Made by a program: the position numbers and the translations under genes
The notes under the pieces: generated by a model
The model's database searches: none
What the model was told of the DNA's origin: nothing
What the model saw: the letters and a program-made list of their open reading frames with translations, nothing else
In this document: in pieces, positions 36,750 to 48,719 of the stretch
How positions within the stretch are numbered: position 1 is the first letter of the stretch
How the letters are laid out: every line of letters begins with the position of its first letter
From: Plantago ovata
Lineage: Eukaryota; Streptophyta; Magnoliopsida; Lamiales; Plantaginaceae
Assembly: GCA_028274465.1 (NCBI GenBank)
Contig: CM051455.1
Location: 131,102,096 to 131,166,095, forward strand
DNA: 64,000 nucleotides
Direction: 5' to 3'

Positions 36750-37010
36750 CTCATTCTTTATTAGTTATAAGAGAATATGCAAGAACTGTTATAGCTTTGG
36801 TTTTTCTTTTTAAACTGTTTTTCGGCCTATTCAATGTAATACACTTTACAGAATATGTGAATCTACATGTTTTTTTCTCTCTTGCATATATGGTTCTTTC
36901 TTATTCTGTTCAGTAATAGCATATACTTTAACTCTTCATCTTTATATCATGCATACTGATATCTTTTTGTCTTTTATTTTTTCAGATGTCAGGATCGAGG
37001 ACCAAAGTTC

Positions 37011-39104
37011 ATGAGGTTTGTACGACCCCAAGTACATGTTACGACTAGAAATGTTGCATCAATTCCACCAACTTCGAAATTCCAACCGTCAACTTCCAGA
37101 CCTTCTACTACAGTGGTTAATAAACAGCCCCAGGTACATGTTACGCCTGGAAATGTTGCATCAATTCCACCAACTTTGAAATTCCAGCCGTCAACTTCCA
37201 GGCCTTCCACTTCAGTGGTTAATAAACAACCAATTCCAACTGCTTCAAAATCCAAACATGTAGCATCTAATATGTCAACTTCCACATCCACCACTGCTGG
37301 AAATACTCTAAGGTCCACTGCTTCATCTCCTAATTTAAGTGTGCGTCAGCCTCCATCTATTCCTGTCTCAGCAACTCTAGAAGGATCTGCAGGAACAACC
37401 ATTGGTATGTTGTTTGGTTTCTTTTTTTTTTTTTTTTTTAATTCTATTCTTTATTCTTTGCGGAACATATTTATTTAGTTTAGTATCTTTAGGGAACATT
37501 AACACTATTTCAATAACTTTTTATTTAGGATCAAAGCCTAAACAGAATACTCGCGGTCCGGGTAGAGGCCTGCACCTCGATAAGATGGTGAAACGGGTAC
37601 AATATTCTAATCTGTGAAAATTGGAGATCTTGTTTTATGAATTTAACTCTCTAATTATTATGTTGTTTCGCAGAATGGGAAGATGAAATTAGTTTTTAAT
37701 CCTTGTGAGACAATACCAACACAATATACCGGAGAGTTTGCTGATGCTATTGGGGTTACTGTAAGAGCACATGCGGATATTGAAGGCGTGTCAAAGTGGA
37801 AGGAAGTTTCTAGTACAAATAAGCAAGCTTGTCTAGAAAATTTATTGGTAATTTTTACTTTTTAATCACCTTAGTTTGTGAGTTTTTAATTCTCCTAGAA
37901 CAAATAAGCCAAGTGTTTTTCTTTTTTATTTTATATATACAAGTAATGATAGAGATATTTTGATTACTAGCAATGGTTCGAGATTGAAGACCTGTCAAGT
38001 TGGCGAGTCCAGACTATAATAGATCAAGCACTCCAGACAAATTACAGAAATTGGAGGTATAGGTTGGGCAAGATCCACACAAATATGAAGAACAAGGGGC
38101 TTCAACCTAGAAATTCAATTCCGCGGAGAGAACTCACAGTTGAGAGTTGGCATGCACTATGTGAGCACGTTGAGTCTGATCGTTTTCAGGTATGCCTTTT
38201 TATTCTAACACTCTCTCTGTTTCTCCTTTTTTTCTGCGACAAAAGATAATTGTATGGATGCTGGGATTATATTTGGCCAAAGGTTCTTATTAAATAAAAA
38301 AAAATTGATTTGTTGTTCATTGTTTATGATGTAGATGAGGTCTGCCATCAATAAAGCAAATAGAAAATGCATGCTTTTTCCCCACACATCAGGAAGGACC
38401 AGAAACCTTGTTCGCTACCGGAGCATGGTATGTACTTTCAATTTTTGAAATCTAATATTTCTATATTTGAGCTCTATTTCTGAATTCAGATATCTATACT
38501 GGATATTGTGATGGGGTAAGAAACTTAGTAATTGTATATGTTTTCCTTATAGGTTAATCGTAGTAGGATTCTGTTGTGGAAGGATAATCATGTTCGCAGG
38601 AAGGGTCAATTCGTGAATAAATTCGTGAACGAAGAGGCTGAAATGACATATGTAAGTTGCTCTACACAAAATAGGGAATTTTGCACCAAACCTCTTGTGT
38701 TTCAACACCTCAACAATTCTTTTACCATAATTCTGGAACTATTCTTTTACCATAATTTCACATATATTAATAATAAATTTCAGGAGAAAATGGCTGAAAT
38801 GGAGGAATCGTCTATGATGGATGGAGAAAATTCGAAGACTGAAGAGGAGATTATGGTTGAGACTCTCGGTGTGAGATCAGGGTATCAAAAAGGTATGGGT
38901 TGGGGGGTGAAGGTGCCCCGTCGCTATAGCTATTTTGGGATAAATGAGACTCAAACTCAGCTTGAGAGTGCTAAAGAAGAAATTCAGACCCTCAAGATGG
39001 AGTTGGAGGCTCAAAAGGAGGAAAATAAGAAGACTAATGGCGAATTGGAGAAACTAAAAGCACAGACGGAATTGTTTGAACGATTCATGTTGAACCACCA
39101 GTAA
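37011..39104 (+). CDS. CACTA tnpA-like protein (Ptta/En/Spm family), 455 aa
   Basis: Seven exons: 37011-37404, 37529-37596, 37674-37847, 37971-38189, 38335-38427, 38553-38651 and 38784-39104, all GT-AG and in phase, with no stop (456 codons). The N-terminus is a Pro/Ser/Thr-rich low-complexity region containing a 35-residue tandem duplication. The middle is the plant transposase (PF03004) domain: TNYRNWRYRLGKIHTNMKNK, then WHALCEHVES, FPHTSGRTRNLVRYR, RILLWKDNHVRRKGQFVN. The C-terminus is a coiled coil (TQLESAKEEIQTLKMELEAQ). It would bind the element's sub-terminal repeats and cooperate with tnp2. An ATG 25 bases upstream (36986), preceded by an AG, opens MSGSRTKVHE in another frame and may be the ancestral start after a small indel. 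Confidence 0.85.
37026..37235. repeat. 105-base tandem duplication in tnpA-like exon 1
   Basis: Two consecutive copies encode PQVHVT-RNVASIPPT-KFQPSTSRPST-VVNKQ, with few changes; the period is a multiple of three, so the frame is kept. Confidence 0.85.
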
Positions 39105-40638
39105 AGTTGAATCCAGGTATGCTACATATATATATATATATATAGTTTTTCATGGATCTGTACATGTATGACTGTGTTTCTTCTTTCATAGATATCTAGA
39201 TTGGGTTTACACTTGATGGCTCTTTCTGTACTTGAAACGACTAAGAACTACGATGCATTTTACTGTATTCAACCTGCATGATTGATCATAGTTCATCTGC
39301 ATACGTGCAACGGTCTCTGTTTGATTGATTTGACAATGTTGCTGCTTACGTTCATCTGCATACGTGCAGCACTCTCTGTTAAACATATCCATCCATGATG
39401 CTGAATGTTTTCCCATTGGGGTACTGTTATAACTATCTTGCACTCTTGCTTATTTGAACATTCAACAGTGTTTTGGATGATTAAATTATGCATCATTCTG
39501 AAGTATATCAGCAGTAGTTGGGAGTTGGTTAATGTTTTGTGGATGCTTTTGGAACCTTATTGCTTTGCTTTTACATCAAGTTCTGAACATACATAAAGAC
39601 ATGAACCATACTAAAGCTTTCAAATTTTATTTCATGTTTAATGTAAAATTAGGCAGATCATATTGTAGTTCACCTGAAGAAAATTAGTGATGCCTTGCCT
39701 TTTGTCACTGGGATATGTTGTTTGATATTTAGTTCAAAACATGCCTGCTTCGTGTGTATTGTCACTGGTATATGCTGTTTGATATTTAGTCCACATGATT
39801 TTGTTTGCATTCTTATATTTCTTTTCATGTGTGATTCTTTGTTTGCAGGATCACTTAACTATTGAAGTTAAGAAGTGAAGCACAAGAATAGGTGTGAAAA
39901 GTCTATATAGATTTCTTTACTATGATTGTTGAACCTATGTTATATAAGAAAAAACATCCTGTTATTAGTCCAATTGGCAGTACTGATGTAATTATGAATA
40001 TTGCATTTGGATGGAATGAAAATGTAGAGATTTTGATCTTTGAAAATATATGTATTGTCAAGAGGTTACAAAAGGGCTGTATGAATAAATTTACTATTAT
40101 GGCATTCAATTTTTTTTTTATTGGGTATATAGGCTTTGGTGATGATATATTCTTGTGGTAAGGCACTTGTCATCAAAACTTTCAGGTGACAATGTATTTA
40201 TCAGTCAAAGCGAAGGACTTTAGGTGGCAATTTATCATTGTCATTTAAGAGAAGGTGAGTATTCCATAGCTTATGGACTTTAGGTGATGAAATGACTTTA
40301 GGTGACATTAGGGTTTAACTAATTTGACAATATTTTTGTCATTTAAGTAGATCTATTTTGACAAATTTTAAATTTGTCACCAAGTTTTAGGTGACAAAAT
40401 CAATATTTTATCACCAGAATACTAATATGACGGCTCTAATATGACAACCCGGTGACAAAATTAAATTGCCACCAAAATGTTCCGGTGATAATTTTTTGAC
40501 TTTAATTGATGAAAAATTTCATCACCTAAAACCCTTTTTTTGTAGTGTTTCAGAATAAAATATTAAATGCATGTTTCACTTTAGTCTAAAAGTAATGTAT
40601 GGTAAAAAAAAAATGTTTGTAAAAAAAAATAAAAAATG

Positions 40639-40749
40639 TATGGTCAAAATTGACATAAAAAGTTAGAAGGTTATAAATTTTGTCACTAATGTTACTCTTC
40701 ATTTTGACCTTTTGTAACCTTGCAACTTTTTATGTCAATTTTTACCATA
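40639..40749. mobile_element. Hairpin MITE-like inverted repeat
   Basis: The arms 40639-40678 and 40710-40749 are near-perfect inverted copies (TATGGTCAAAATTGACATAA, then AAAGTT and AGGTTA phrases) with a 31-base centre. A related arm (TTTATGGTCAAAATTCACAT) occurs at about 24962. It looks like a small foldback transposon; the family is not assigned. Confidence 0.65.
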
Positions 40750-42732
40750 TACTCATATGTTTTTTGATTTTATATGTTTGCTTTTGGATGGGAGTTTTAG
40801 GAGTATGAGTGTAGTGTTGGTTTAGTGGCACGACCCACAATAAATTTGTGAGATAAAAATTTGCCAAAAATAGAAACGTATAGAATAAAAAAAACAGACA
40901 AAAATTGAATACGTATAGAATAAAAAAAAACAGATGAGTACATTATTGGTACTCTTCATTTTGACTTTTCTTCATATATTAAATGCGTGTTACTCTTCAT
41001 TTGTCATTCTAGTACTCCATTTTGACTTTTCTTAATAATAATAATAATAATAATAATAATAGGAAATTAATTTTAAGGGTCTACTATGAAGGAAGGTCAT
41101 TAAAAAAACAACTACATTAGTTGATCAATTACATTTTAATCCATACTCAATATTTTTTTACGTTGACTCACACTTATTTACATAAATGTCATGTGCTAAA
41201 AAATGCCAAACCAACATGCCATTAAGGCGAATCCGATTTCTCCTCCAAAAAGTGCACTAGGAATAAGAAGAGGAAGAGACAAATCAAAAAAATAGAACTA
41301 CCTACTCATTATTCGGAGGTGAATCATAGAACATCAAAAGCTGTGGTATCTTATAGACCTAACATAGGTCACATCCCTCACGACATAAAAATGAAAGATC
41401 TAAATCTTCTTCTTCGAATCGGAATGTTCAAATGAAAAAAAAAAAAAAGTTAATTAAAAAAAAATAAAGGTTCTTCTCCAATTAAGTTTCGACGGGAGCT
41501 TTTGCCTCTCTGGTCGGAACTACAACTGCTTCGATCGGAGCAGCAAAGCTCCGGTCGAAGCAGAAACTAGAAACTGCTCCATTAATCAGAGCAGTTAACA
41601 AGTTCATACACCTATCTAACGTGTATTATTGTGTATAGTGTATAGAAAGAGGTTAAACATGAACTCATTGGTAAACATTAAACATTATAATTCGATACTA
41701 TATGTATAAACTATTTCAGGGATCATTTTTGAAACAGATAGCTTCGTTCTATCAGCAATTTGTATGTATGAAATTGCTAGCTTCATTTGCTCAAAACAGA
41801 AATTGGAAAGAAATAGATAACAGAGAGTTGCATAGTGTTTAGTAGAAAGAATGGATTTCAATATGCAAAATCATGGAATGAATGATTTTGCATATTGTAT
41901 AGTTGGGTATATTCAAATAGTAGAGCTCAAAAAACCACGCGTGAACCACTACTATTAAAACCTTGTGCTAGAGACATAGTACTTAAAATGTGCACAGCTA
42001 TAAACTGATCAGCAAACTGCTGTTTTAATTTGAGACTTTGAACTTCAGATTAGATCGCCTCTAGTAGATTTGATGTTGTCTATAGCATTCCAACAATCCC
42101 CTTAAAAAACAAGATTTTTATACCTGAGCTCAGCCGCGCTTCCACATACTCCAATCTAAGCTTTGTCTCCTGGTCCAATCGAGGAGCGCTGCTGGTGGAG
42201 ACACCCCCATCGGAGCAACGCTGCGGGTGGAGTCCATGGCCAAGTCGCTGCTGGTGGAGTCCATGGCCGGGTCTTGGTATTCGGATTTGGTGTACCATCA
42301 TTCAATTTACCAGCCTAATTGGGAGCTTTGCTTCGTGCTAATAAGGTCGACAGGCTTGTTGGCTTGGCTTATTAATTTGATATTAATGAGACTCTTGGAT
42401 CGATTTACTCCGTGACAGACAGGAAGAACGGGTGCTGGTTTCTAAGCTCATTCAGTATGCGTCAGGAGCATAAACATAATATATTTCTTTTCGCCCCATC
42501 TCAATCGACTTGGAGTAACAATTTTTTGGGAAGGCTTAGCCTTCATTTGATCTTCTAACTTTCAACAGATTGAGATTTTCAGGCACTGGGCATTAGGCGA
42601 TGCAGATTTTCTCCATGAGGCTAAGCCGTGCAGAACCACAACTGAGAAAAGAAGTCGTACTTAGAGTATATGCTTGATGTTGGGTTTGATATGTGGAGCA
42701 TAAGACTTGTGGCTGTGTAGGAGCATAAGACT
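40750..42732. other. Intergenic, no gene recognised
   Basis: It holds an (AAT)n microsatellite at 41032-41062, an AGC/GGAGC-rich patch at 41490-41585, and a patch at 42185-42265 in which GCTGCKGGTGGAG and GTCCATGGCC phrases repeat. Open frames have no known domain. A 24-base phrase (GAGCATAAGACTTGTG...) is tandemly repeated at 42697-42744, at the edge of the Copia element. Confidence 0.45.
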
Positions 42733-43216
42733 TGTGTCTGTGTAGTATGAATTCTAGGGTTTAGTAAGATTCTGGAATCGGGCCAGCCTACTTTATTCTT
42801 ATGGGCTTATGGGTTGTTGTCTTGGGGCCTAAGTTAGATTAGATAATTATTAGGAGATTTCTCACCATATATAGAGGGGTTCTCTAGAGCTTTTCTTATT
42901 CATAATTTAGCTAGACAAAAATCATTGGGGGGGGGGGGGGCGTATTCGATCCATAGAGAAGAGGGCACCAGCGAGATCAGCTAGAGAGGGAGAGAACGAG
43001 GCTCTGTTCGCCATACACGGTTGAGGAGTACTTGTAAGTTCTTGTATTCTTCTTGATATAGTGGAAAGATCTCTGACCTCCGTGGACGTAGGATATTCAA
43101 ATCCGAACCACGTAAATTGATTGTTTTTCTTTCACTGTTTTGATTGTTATTGCTAGATCTGAATTAGGGTTGTGTGATTGTTCGATTTGGAATTATTATT
43201 ATTGTTTTGCACAACA
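42733..43216 (+). repeat. 5' LTR of the Copia element
   Basis: 484 bases, matching 45833-46320 along its length; it contains a poly-G run at 42927-42940 that replaces an AGAG-rich stretch in the other LTR. A downstream CTTGATATAGTGGAAAG block is typical of Copia LTR ends. Confidence 0.9.
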
Positions 43217-43288
43217 ATTTGCTTCGTCTGTGGGAAATCCCTGGAAATCGACTGGAGTCCAAACCCTATTGATTTGTGAAGCGGAGAT

Positions 43289-44296
43289 ATGACATCAACA
43301 GTAAAGTTTGAAGTAGAGAAGTTGTCAGCGAAAACCGATTTTGGTTTGTGGAAGCTGAAGATGAAGGCTTTGCTCACGAAGGAAGATACGGTAGAGGCCT
43401 TGGATGGAGATGCCGGATTTGCAGCGACGGTTACAGCCGCTGACAAGGCATTGGCAATCAAGAAAGCACACAATACATTGGTATTGTCAATTTCTGATGA
43501 CACTCTACATGAAGTTTCTGACCAAACTACGACGAAGGTGCTTTGGGATAAGCTAGAGGAGATGTTCAATGTTAAGACAATAGAGAGCAAGTTGTACTTG
43601 AAACAGAAGATGTTTGCTTTCAAGGTTGTAGTCGAAAAGTCAATCATGTAACAAGTTACTGCTTTCAAGAAGCTATGCAAAGACATGGAGGAGGCAGGAG
43701 TAAAGCTTGTTGAGGATGATAAGGTTTTGTTGTTATTGAATGCTCTTCCGAAGGCCTATGAAAGTGTCGTAGATGCACTAGTAATTACCACAGGTGATGC
43801 TCTCACACTGGCTGATGTTGAGAAAACATGGAAGACTAAGGAACTCAAGAAGGGAGTTGCAATATCGCAGGATGGAGATGCTGAGAGCCTAATGGTGAAA
43901 CATAAAAGAGGATATCAAACCAAGGGAGAATCATATCAGAAAGATGGTACAGAGAAGATGAGATTCTATCACTACAAGATGGTGGGTCACTTGAAAAAAG
44001 ACTGTCCGCAGTTGAGAAACAGAGAGATTGGGAATGCTGATATTTCAGAAGGAAGCGACAATTTCACTACTTGTGAAGCTTTAAATATCAGTACATTCAA
44101 TAGTGATAACTCTTGGGTACTAGATTTTGGTTGCTCGTTTCATATGACTCATGTTAAAGCATGGTTTAGTTCTCTTAAGTATGAAGATGGTGGTTCTGTA
44201 CAATTGGGTAATAATCAAGTATGCGGTGTGAAGGGAATTGGTTCTGTTAACATTAAGATGTTCGATGGTGCTGTCAGAACACTTGAGGGATGTTAG
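43289..44296 (+). pseudogene. Copia gag-protease remnant
   Basis: Starts MTSTVKFEVEKLSAKTDFGL and continues as a Copia gag (LWDKLEEMF, LYLKQKMF, then LLLNALPKAYE). One in-frame TAA at 43649-43651 interrupts it. The zinc knuckle is damaged: FYHYKMVGHLKKDC has lost the first two Cys. The protease motif reads WVLDFGCSFHMT where DSGCSxHM is expected, so the catalytic Asp-Ser-Gly triad is altered. A gag-pre-integrase scrap (LYVLEGTTLVG) follows near 44425. Confidence 0.88.
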
Positions 44297-44603
44297 GTAT
44301 GTTCTAAATCTTAAGAGAAATTTCTTGGCATATTAGACAATAGGGTTGTAGTTTTGGTTGTCAAGGTGGAGTTCTATCCGTAAAGAAAGGGAACAGAGTG
44401 GTATTGAAAGTAAAGTAACACAATGGCTTGTATGTTTTAGAAGGAACTACTCTTGTTGGTCAAGTATTAGTTGCGGAAAAAGAGAGCACATCGACTAAGC
44501 ATGATATTTCAATGGAGGTGGAGTTTGTGGATGAAACTGATATGACACCAGGAAAGGTTGTTGAGAATTTGGAGCAGGCGGATACACTAGATGTGGTGAA
44601 AAG

Positions 44604-45225
44604 TTTTACAACCCGTACATTTTATTTGTACATCTTTTTATGTAGTGGACTGCCTGATACAATTTTATTGGAGCTGGAAGTTATATGGATATTAATTGAT
44701 GGATCATATTGTAGTGTGGATTATTTTATATGGACTCACATTAATGGATCGAATTTTATTAGTTATTGCTTGACGGACTGACGAATTGGGACCGACTTCG
44801 ATTTATATTTTGGGATTTTCATGGACCGGAGTAAAGGTCCGATGGACTATATTAATTTGGATGGTTAATTATGTGTAATATAAATAGCCCTCCTTAGGGT
44901 TGAGTTTGATTAGATGGAGACATTGTACCCATGTCGTACCGGTTTATGGAGTCCAAATTTCACCGACGACGAAGACATGCAAACGGACTTCATATTCTCC
45001 GATCCGATCAAAGTAAATAATTGGATTTATGTATCACTAGTCTCACGTTTTCCAAGGATCAAAAGTTTAGTTATCAGCACATGTATTGGGATTTTAGACA
45101 CTCTGATGTACCATTCAAGTTAATTTTATTGTTATCGATGATTAAAAGGATAGGCTTCGTGTTGGCGTGAGCCCATCTCACGATACACGGCCGAACGTTC
45201 CCTATTTTGGTTTTGGGGCGTTACA
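44604..45225 (+). mobile_element. Solo LTR nested in the Copia element (622 bp, Ty3/gypsy-like)
   Basis: A block that interrupts the Copia internal region, flanked by AAAAG on both sides (44599-44603 and 45226-45230). It ends GGGGCGTTACA, a common terminus of plant Ty3/gypsy LTRs, and has a TATA-like TATAAATAG at 44879-44887. The left terminus (TTTTACAACCCG) has drifted from TG. No internal retroelement sequence remains, so it arose by LTR-LTR recombination. Confidence 0.75.
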
Positions 45226-45579
45226 AAAAGCGTTTTGTTAACTCTGACCGGAACTCCAGAACAACAGGTCGTAGATCAGGTCTCATATCACTCGGATGAT
45301 AAATATGAAGCTCTGGATGATGAGTTTCAGGAAGATGTCTTAGTGAAGGACATGGGACAACTCGAAGAATCTTGGGAACGGATATTTTCATGGATTCATC
45401 AGTGGGAAGCTTGTTTCTATCTCAATCCACTTATTTATTGAAGGTTTTGACGAGGTTCAATATGAAGGATTGTGGTAGTGTGGTAATGATACCAGGAGCA
45501 CAGTTTTCTGATGAGCAATGTTCAAAGACTCGGAAGGGGTTGGGGGTCATCCTAACCTAAGGGATGGACAAGGTGGGGG

Positions 45580-45775
45580 CTGCATTCTAACCTCAGGAAT
45601 GCGACATCGGGCAGGCATCTTAACCTTAGAGATGCATGTGACATCGGGGAGACATCTTAACTTTAGAGATGGGACAACTAAGGGGACGCATCTTAACCTT
45701 AGAGATGCAACAATTGGGATTCATCTTAACCTTGGAGATGAGCAGCATGGGACTGTCTTAACCTCAAAGAGACAA
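45580..45775. repeat. Short tandem repeat, about 36-base period, Copia 3' region
   Basis: CATCTTAACCTTAGAGATG and variants appear about six times (from 45582, 45617, 45653, 45690, 45722 and 45756) just ahead of the 3' LTR. Array of unknown role. Confidence 0.75.
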
Positions 45776-45832
45776 AGACAAGGGAAGACTCTAACTTCAG
45801 GAGTTGATGAAATTCATACTAAGGTGGAGAAT

Positions 45833-46320
45833 TGTGGTTGTGTAGTATGAATTCAAGGGTTTAGGAAGATTCTGGAACCGGGCCAGCCTACTTTATTCTT
45901 ATGGGCTTATGTGTTGTTGTCTTGGAGCCTAAGTTAGGTTAGAGAATTATTAGGAGATTTCTCACTATATATATAGGGGTTCTCTAGAGCTTTTTTCATT
46001 CATAATTTAGCTAGACAAAAATCATAGAGAGGCTAGAGAGAGAGAAAGAGGGGGCGGCCGAATTTCATAGAGAAGAGGGCACCGGCGAGATCAGCTAGAG
46101 AGGGAGAGAACGAAGCTCTGTTCGCCATACACGGTTGAGGAGTACTTGTATTCTTCTTGATATAGTGGAAAGATCTCTGACCTCCGTGGACGTAGGATAT
46201 TCAAATCCGAACCACGTAAATTGCTTGTTTTTCTTTTACTGTTTTGATTGTTATTGCTAGATCTGAATTAGGGTTGTGTGATTGTTCAATTTGGGATTAT
46301 TATTATTGTTTTGCACAACA
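45833..46320 (+). repeat. 3' LTR of the Copia element
   Basis: 488 bases, pairs with 42733-43216. Preceded by the purine tract and followed by the AGACT target duplication. Confidence 0.9.
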
Positions 46321-46325
46321 AGACT

Positions 46326-47330
46326 GAAGGAAAGCGAATTGCTGCAAATTGCCTCATTAATCCTAACTGCTTTAGTAATGTACTTTTCCTTGGACCTAAT
46401 TTTCATGATTATGTTCCGTGACATAATGCTAATCTATAGAGTAAGTTTGAATGTCTCATTCCTTAATATTGTTGTATACACAAACAAGAAATTGTTTTAC
46501 AGGGTTCTGTTTTGGAATTTTTGTGGTTTATGGTTTATGTACATATATCATCTGCTTTTGGTCCTGCTTTACTGTACATTTAAGAAACCAAAAGGTTAAA
46601 ACTTCATCAAATTGTGTGATAACTGGATGATAAGACTATATCATAATTTACTATGGTCTACTACTTCCCCATAACCTGATTTTGATTTGTTTTCTTACAC
46701 TTGGTATTGACATTGTAAACAGTGAAGTTCTTATTTTTAACTGCAAATTTGCAATTCATGTCAAAATCATCAAATGGTTTGATGAGGTATGCACTTAGAG
46801 CAACCCATTCGTCATGGCTCTTGTGCACAATCTGTTCCTCACATCTGTTTGTTTCCCTTGGATGATATTACGCACCATGTGTATCTACATTTTACTGATT
46901 GGATAGAACTACCACTATAGGCCAAGTCATGGATATCCTTAAAATGAGATACGACAGGCTAAGAGCTATAGGTGAAGTGCGTGTCATATGAAAATGGGAC
47001 TCTAAACTAGTAGTAGTATTAAATTTTCTTTTTCAATTTCACCCGTACTTGGCACCGGATGACTTTGAGAGTAGCTTCGCCCCTGGGTGACAGAAACTAT
47101 CAGCTCCATGCCCCTGCGCAAATTCATGAATCTGGCATTTTGGGCCCAACTCGGTTGATACACTGGAATCCTTGTGATTAGTGAAGTTTTGGAGATTAAT
47201 TCAGGTTATTACTAGATTGCTCCTTTGACTACAGTTAGCAATTTACAAAGAATTCAATCTTTGTCTAGCTCTAGGTGCGTTATAGAGTACATGTTAATAC
47301 GTTGGAATGTTGGATCTCTTAATTTCCTTT
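46326..47330. other. Flank of the Copia insertion, nothing recognised
   Basis: No domain-bearing frame and no repeat end seen in this stretch. Confidence 0.4.
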
Positions 47331-47720
47331 ATAGGAATATAGGGGAAGTAAGAGTGAGAGTTCTTGCTGAATATGCTACCCTTGTAAAGATTGAAGAATT
47401 ACAATTATCTGAGTTTTCTAACAAGTCAAATTGATGTGTTACGTTTACTTCCCAGTTGTGTTCTCTCTCCCTTGTAATTTTACATTTAGACAATAGCATA
47501 TGATTTAATTTCAACTGTTAAAGATTTATAGGAATATAGGGGAAGTAAGAGTGAGAGTTCTTGCTGAATATGCTACCCTGTAAAGATTGAAGAATTACAA
47601 TTATCTGAGTTTTCTAACAAGTCAAATTGATGTGTTTACTTCCCAGTTGTGTTCTCTCTCCCTTGTAATTTTACATTTAGACAATAGCATATGATTTAAT
47701 TTCAACTGTTAAAGATTTTA
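47331..47720. repeat. Tandem duplication, period about 196
   Basis: The block starting TATAGGAATATAGGGGAAG at 47331 is repeated from 47527 almost without change, through the TTTCAACTGTTAAAGATTT phrase. Only small indels separate the copies, so the duplication is recent. Confidence 0.88.
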
Positions 47721-48658
47721 CATAAATAATGCAATTATAGATTTCAACCATTAATATGTTGGTTTCAGGAGTATATCAATATCTGGACAACATTTTAACT
47801 TGATCATAATTTTTATAATTTTGGTTGTATTTTAAGTTTTTTTCCCCTTCTTTGCATTTCAACTGTATCATTGATTCGTGATAAATAATGACAACATTTC
47901 ACCACAAATAACAACAATTTAAAAAATATTACCAAGGTTATAAGAAAACCGCTCGTCACGTGTATGGGTGACATGCTTTTCTAGTTAGTCTAATAAATAT
48001 GATTCGAATTTTATAAAAACATGAATTTATATTAAATACTCATCCATAATTTTTTTTTTTTTACAACAAATCAACCACAAGAAAGTGAATTTATCGATCG
48101 AGAACCTGCAGGCAGCTTTGCTGCAATCACTCAAAAAACAATTTTTTCTCCTTAAATTAAGTGACTCGTGTGGAGCGGTAAAGAAACATATGGATATGAA
48201 GCAATGAAGTGCTTTCTTATATACGAGTAAAGGGAAAGTCACAAAACTTATTCTCATTGTTACATTATCTTTTGTCTGCTTGTGCAATTAACAAGCTGAA
48301 ATTATGCAAATCTAACCAAAAAGAGAGTTAGTGCATCTAATTCACATACTTACAGGAGAATCGGTAGGTGACATGACATGACATAGCATTTGCTTGCATT
48401 AAAAAGAACTAAAACGATCAAAAGCCATAATTATCACCAATGATGAAGCAACAAAAAGAATTACATGGTCATGATGCATACATACGTACATTATGGAAGC
48501 TGAATGTATTTATGCCCTCTCATTGCATCGGCACATATTTTACTGCTTTGGCAACTCATATTGTCATAATGAATTTTTTTTTCCAATCTCTACATTGGAA
48601 GGGAATTATTTTCGTCAAAATAGCTATAACTTATCCCTGCACCAGAACTACAACCTAG
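47721..48658. other. Intergenic, no gene recognised
   Basis: AT-rich; open frames at 48027-48287 and 48440-48658 lack any known domain or splice support. Confidence 0.4.
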
Positions 48659-48719
48659 TGTAAGATTCCAAAGAATTGTGTAACTATTTTACACTTATAA
48701 TTCAGCCTCCCCTTCCAAT

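Larger units (their letters stand above)
31580..40547 (+). mobile_element. CACTA (En/Spm) element, 8.97 kb, with both transposition genes
   Basis: The left end begins CACTACAAAAAAAAGG and the right end, reversed, begins CACTACAAAAAAAGGG. TTT flanks each side (31577-31579 and 40548-40550), the expected 3-base target duplication. Sub-terminal regions carry many copies of TTAGRTGACA-like motifs in both orientations (31600-31780 and 40190-40540). The element encodes a tnp2-type transposase (32454-36749) and a tnpA-like protein (37011-39104), the classic two-gene layout. Confidence 0.95.
42733..46320 (+). mobile_element. Copia LTR retrotransposon, internally deleted (3.6 kb)
   Basis: The 5' LTR (42733-43216) and 3' LTR (45833-46320) begin TGTG(T/G)(C/T)TGTGTAGTATG and end TTTTGCACAACA. 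A perfect 5-base duplication AGACT flanks them (42728-42732 and 46321-46325). A purine-rich AAGGTGGAGAA immediately precedes the 3' LTR. Internally only gag, protease and a scrap of RT (KVLTRFNMKDC near 45440-45475) remain; integrase and most of RT are gone. It is defective and would depend on other copies. Confidence 0.93.

Noticed and set aside
43217-43260. tRNA primer-binding site after the 5' LTR of the 42733 Copia element
   Set aside because: The bases following the LTR (ATTTGCTTCG...) do not match the initiator-Met type or another tRNA end that I can recognise.
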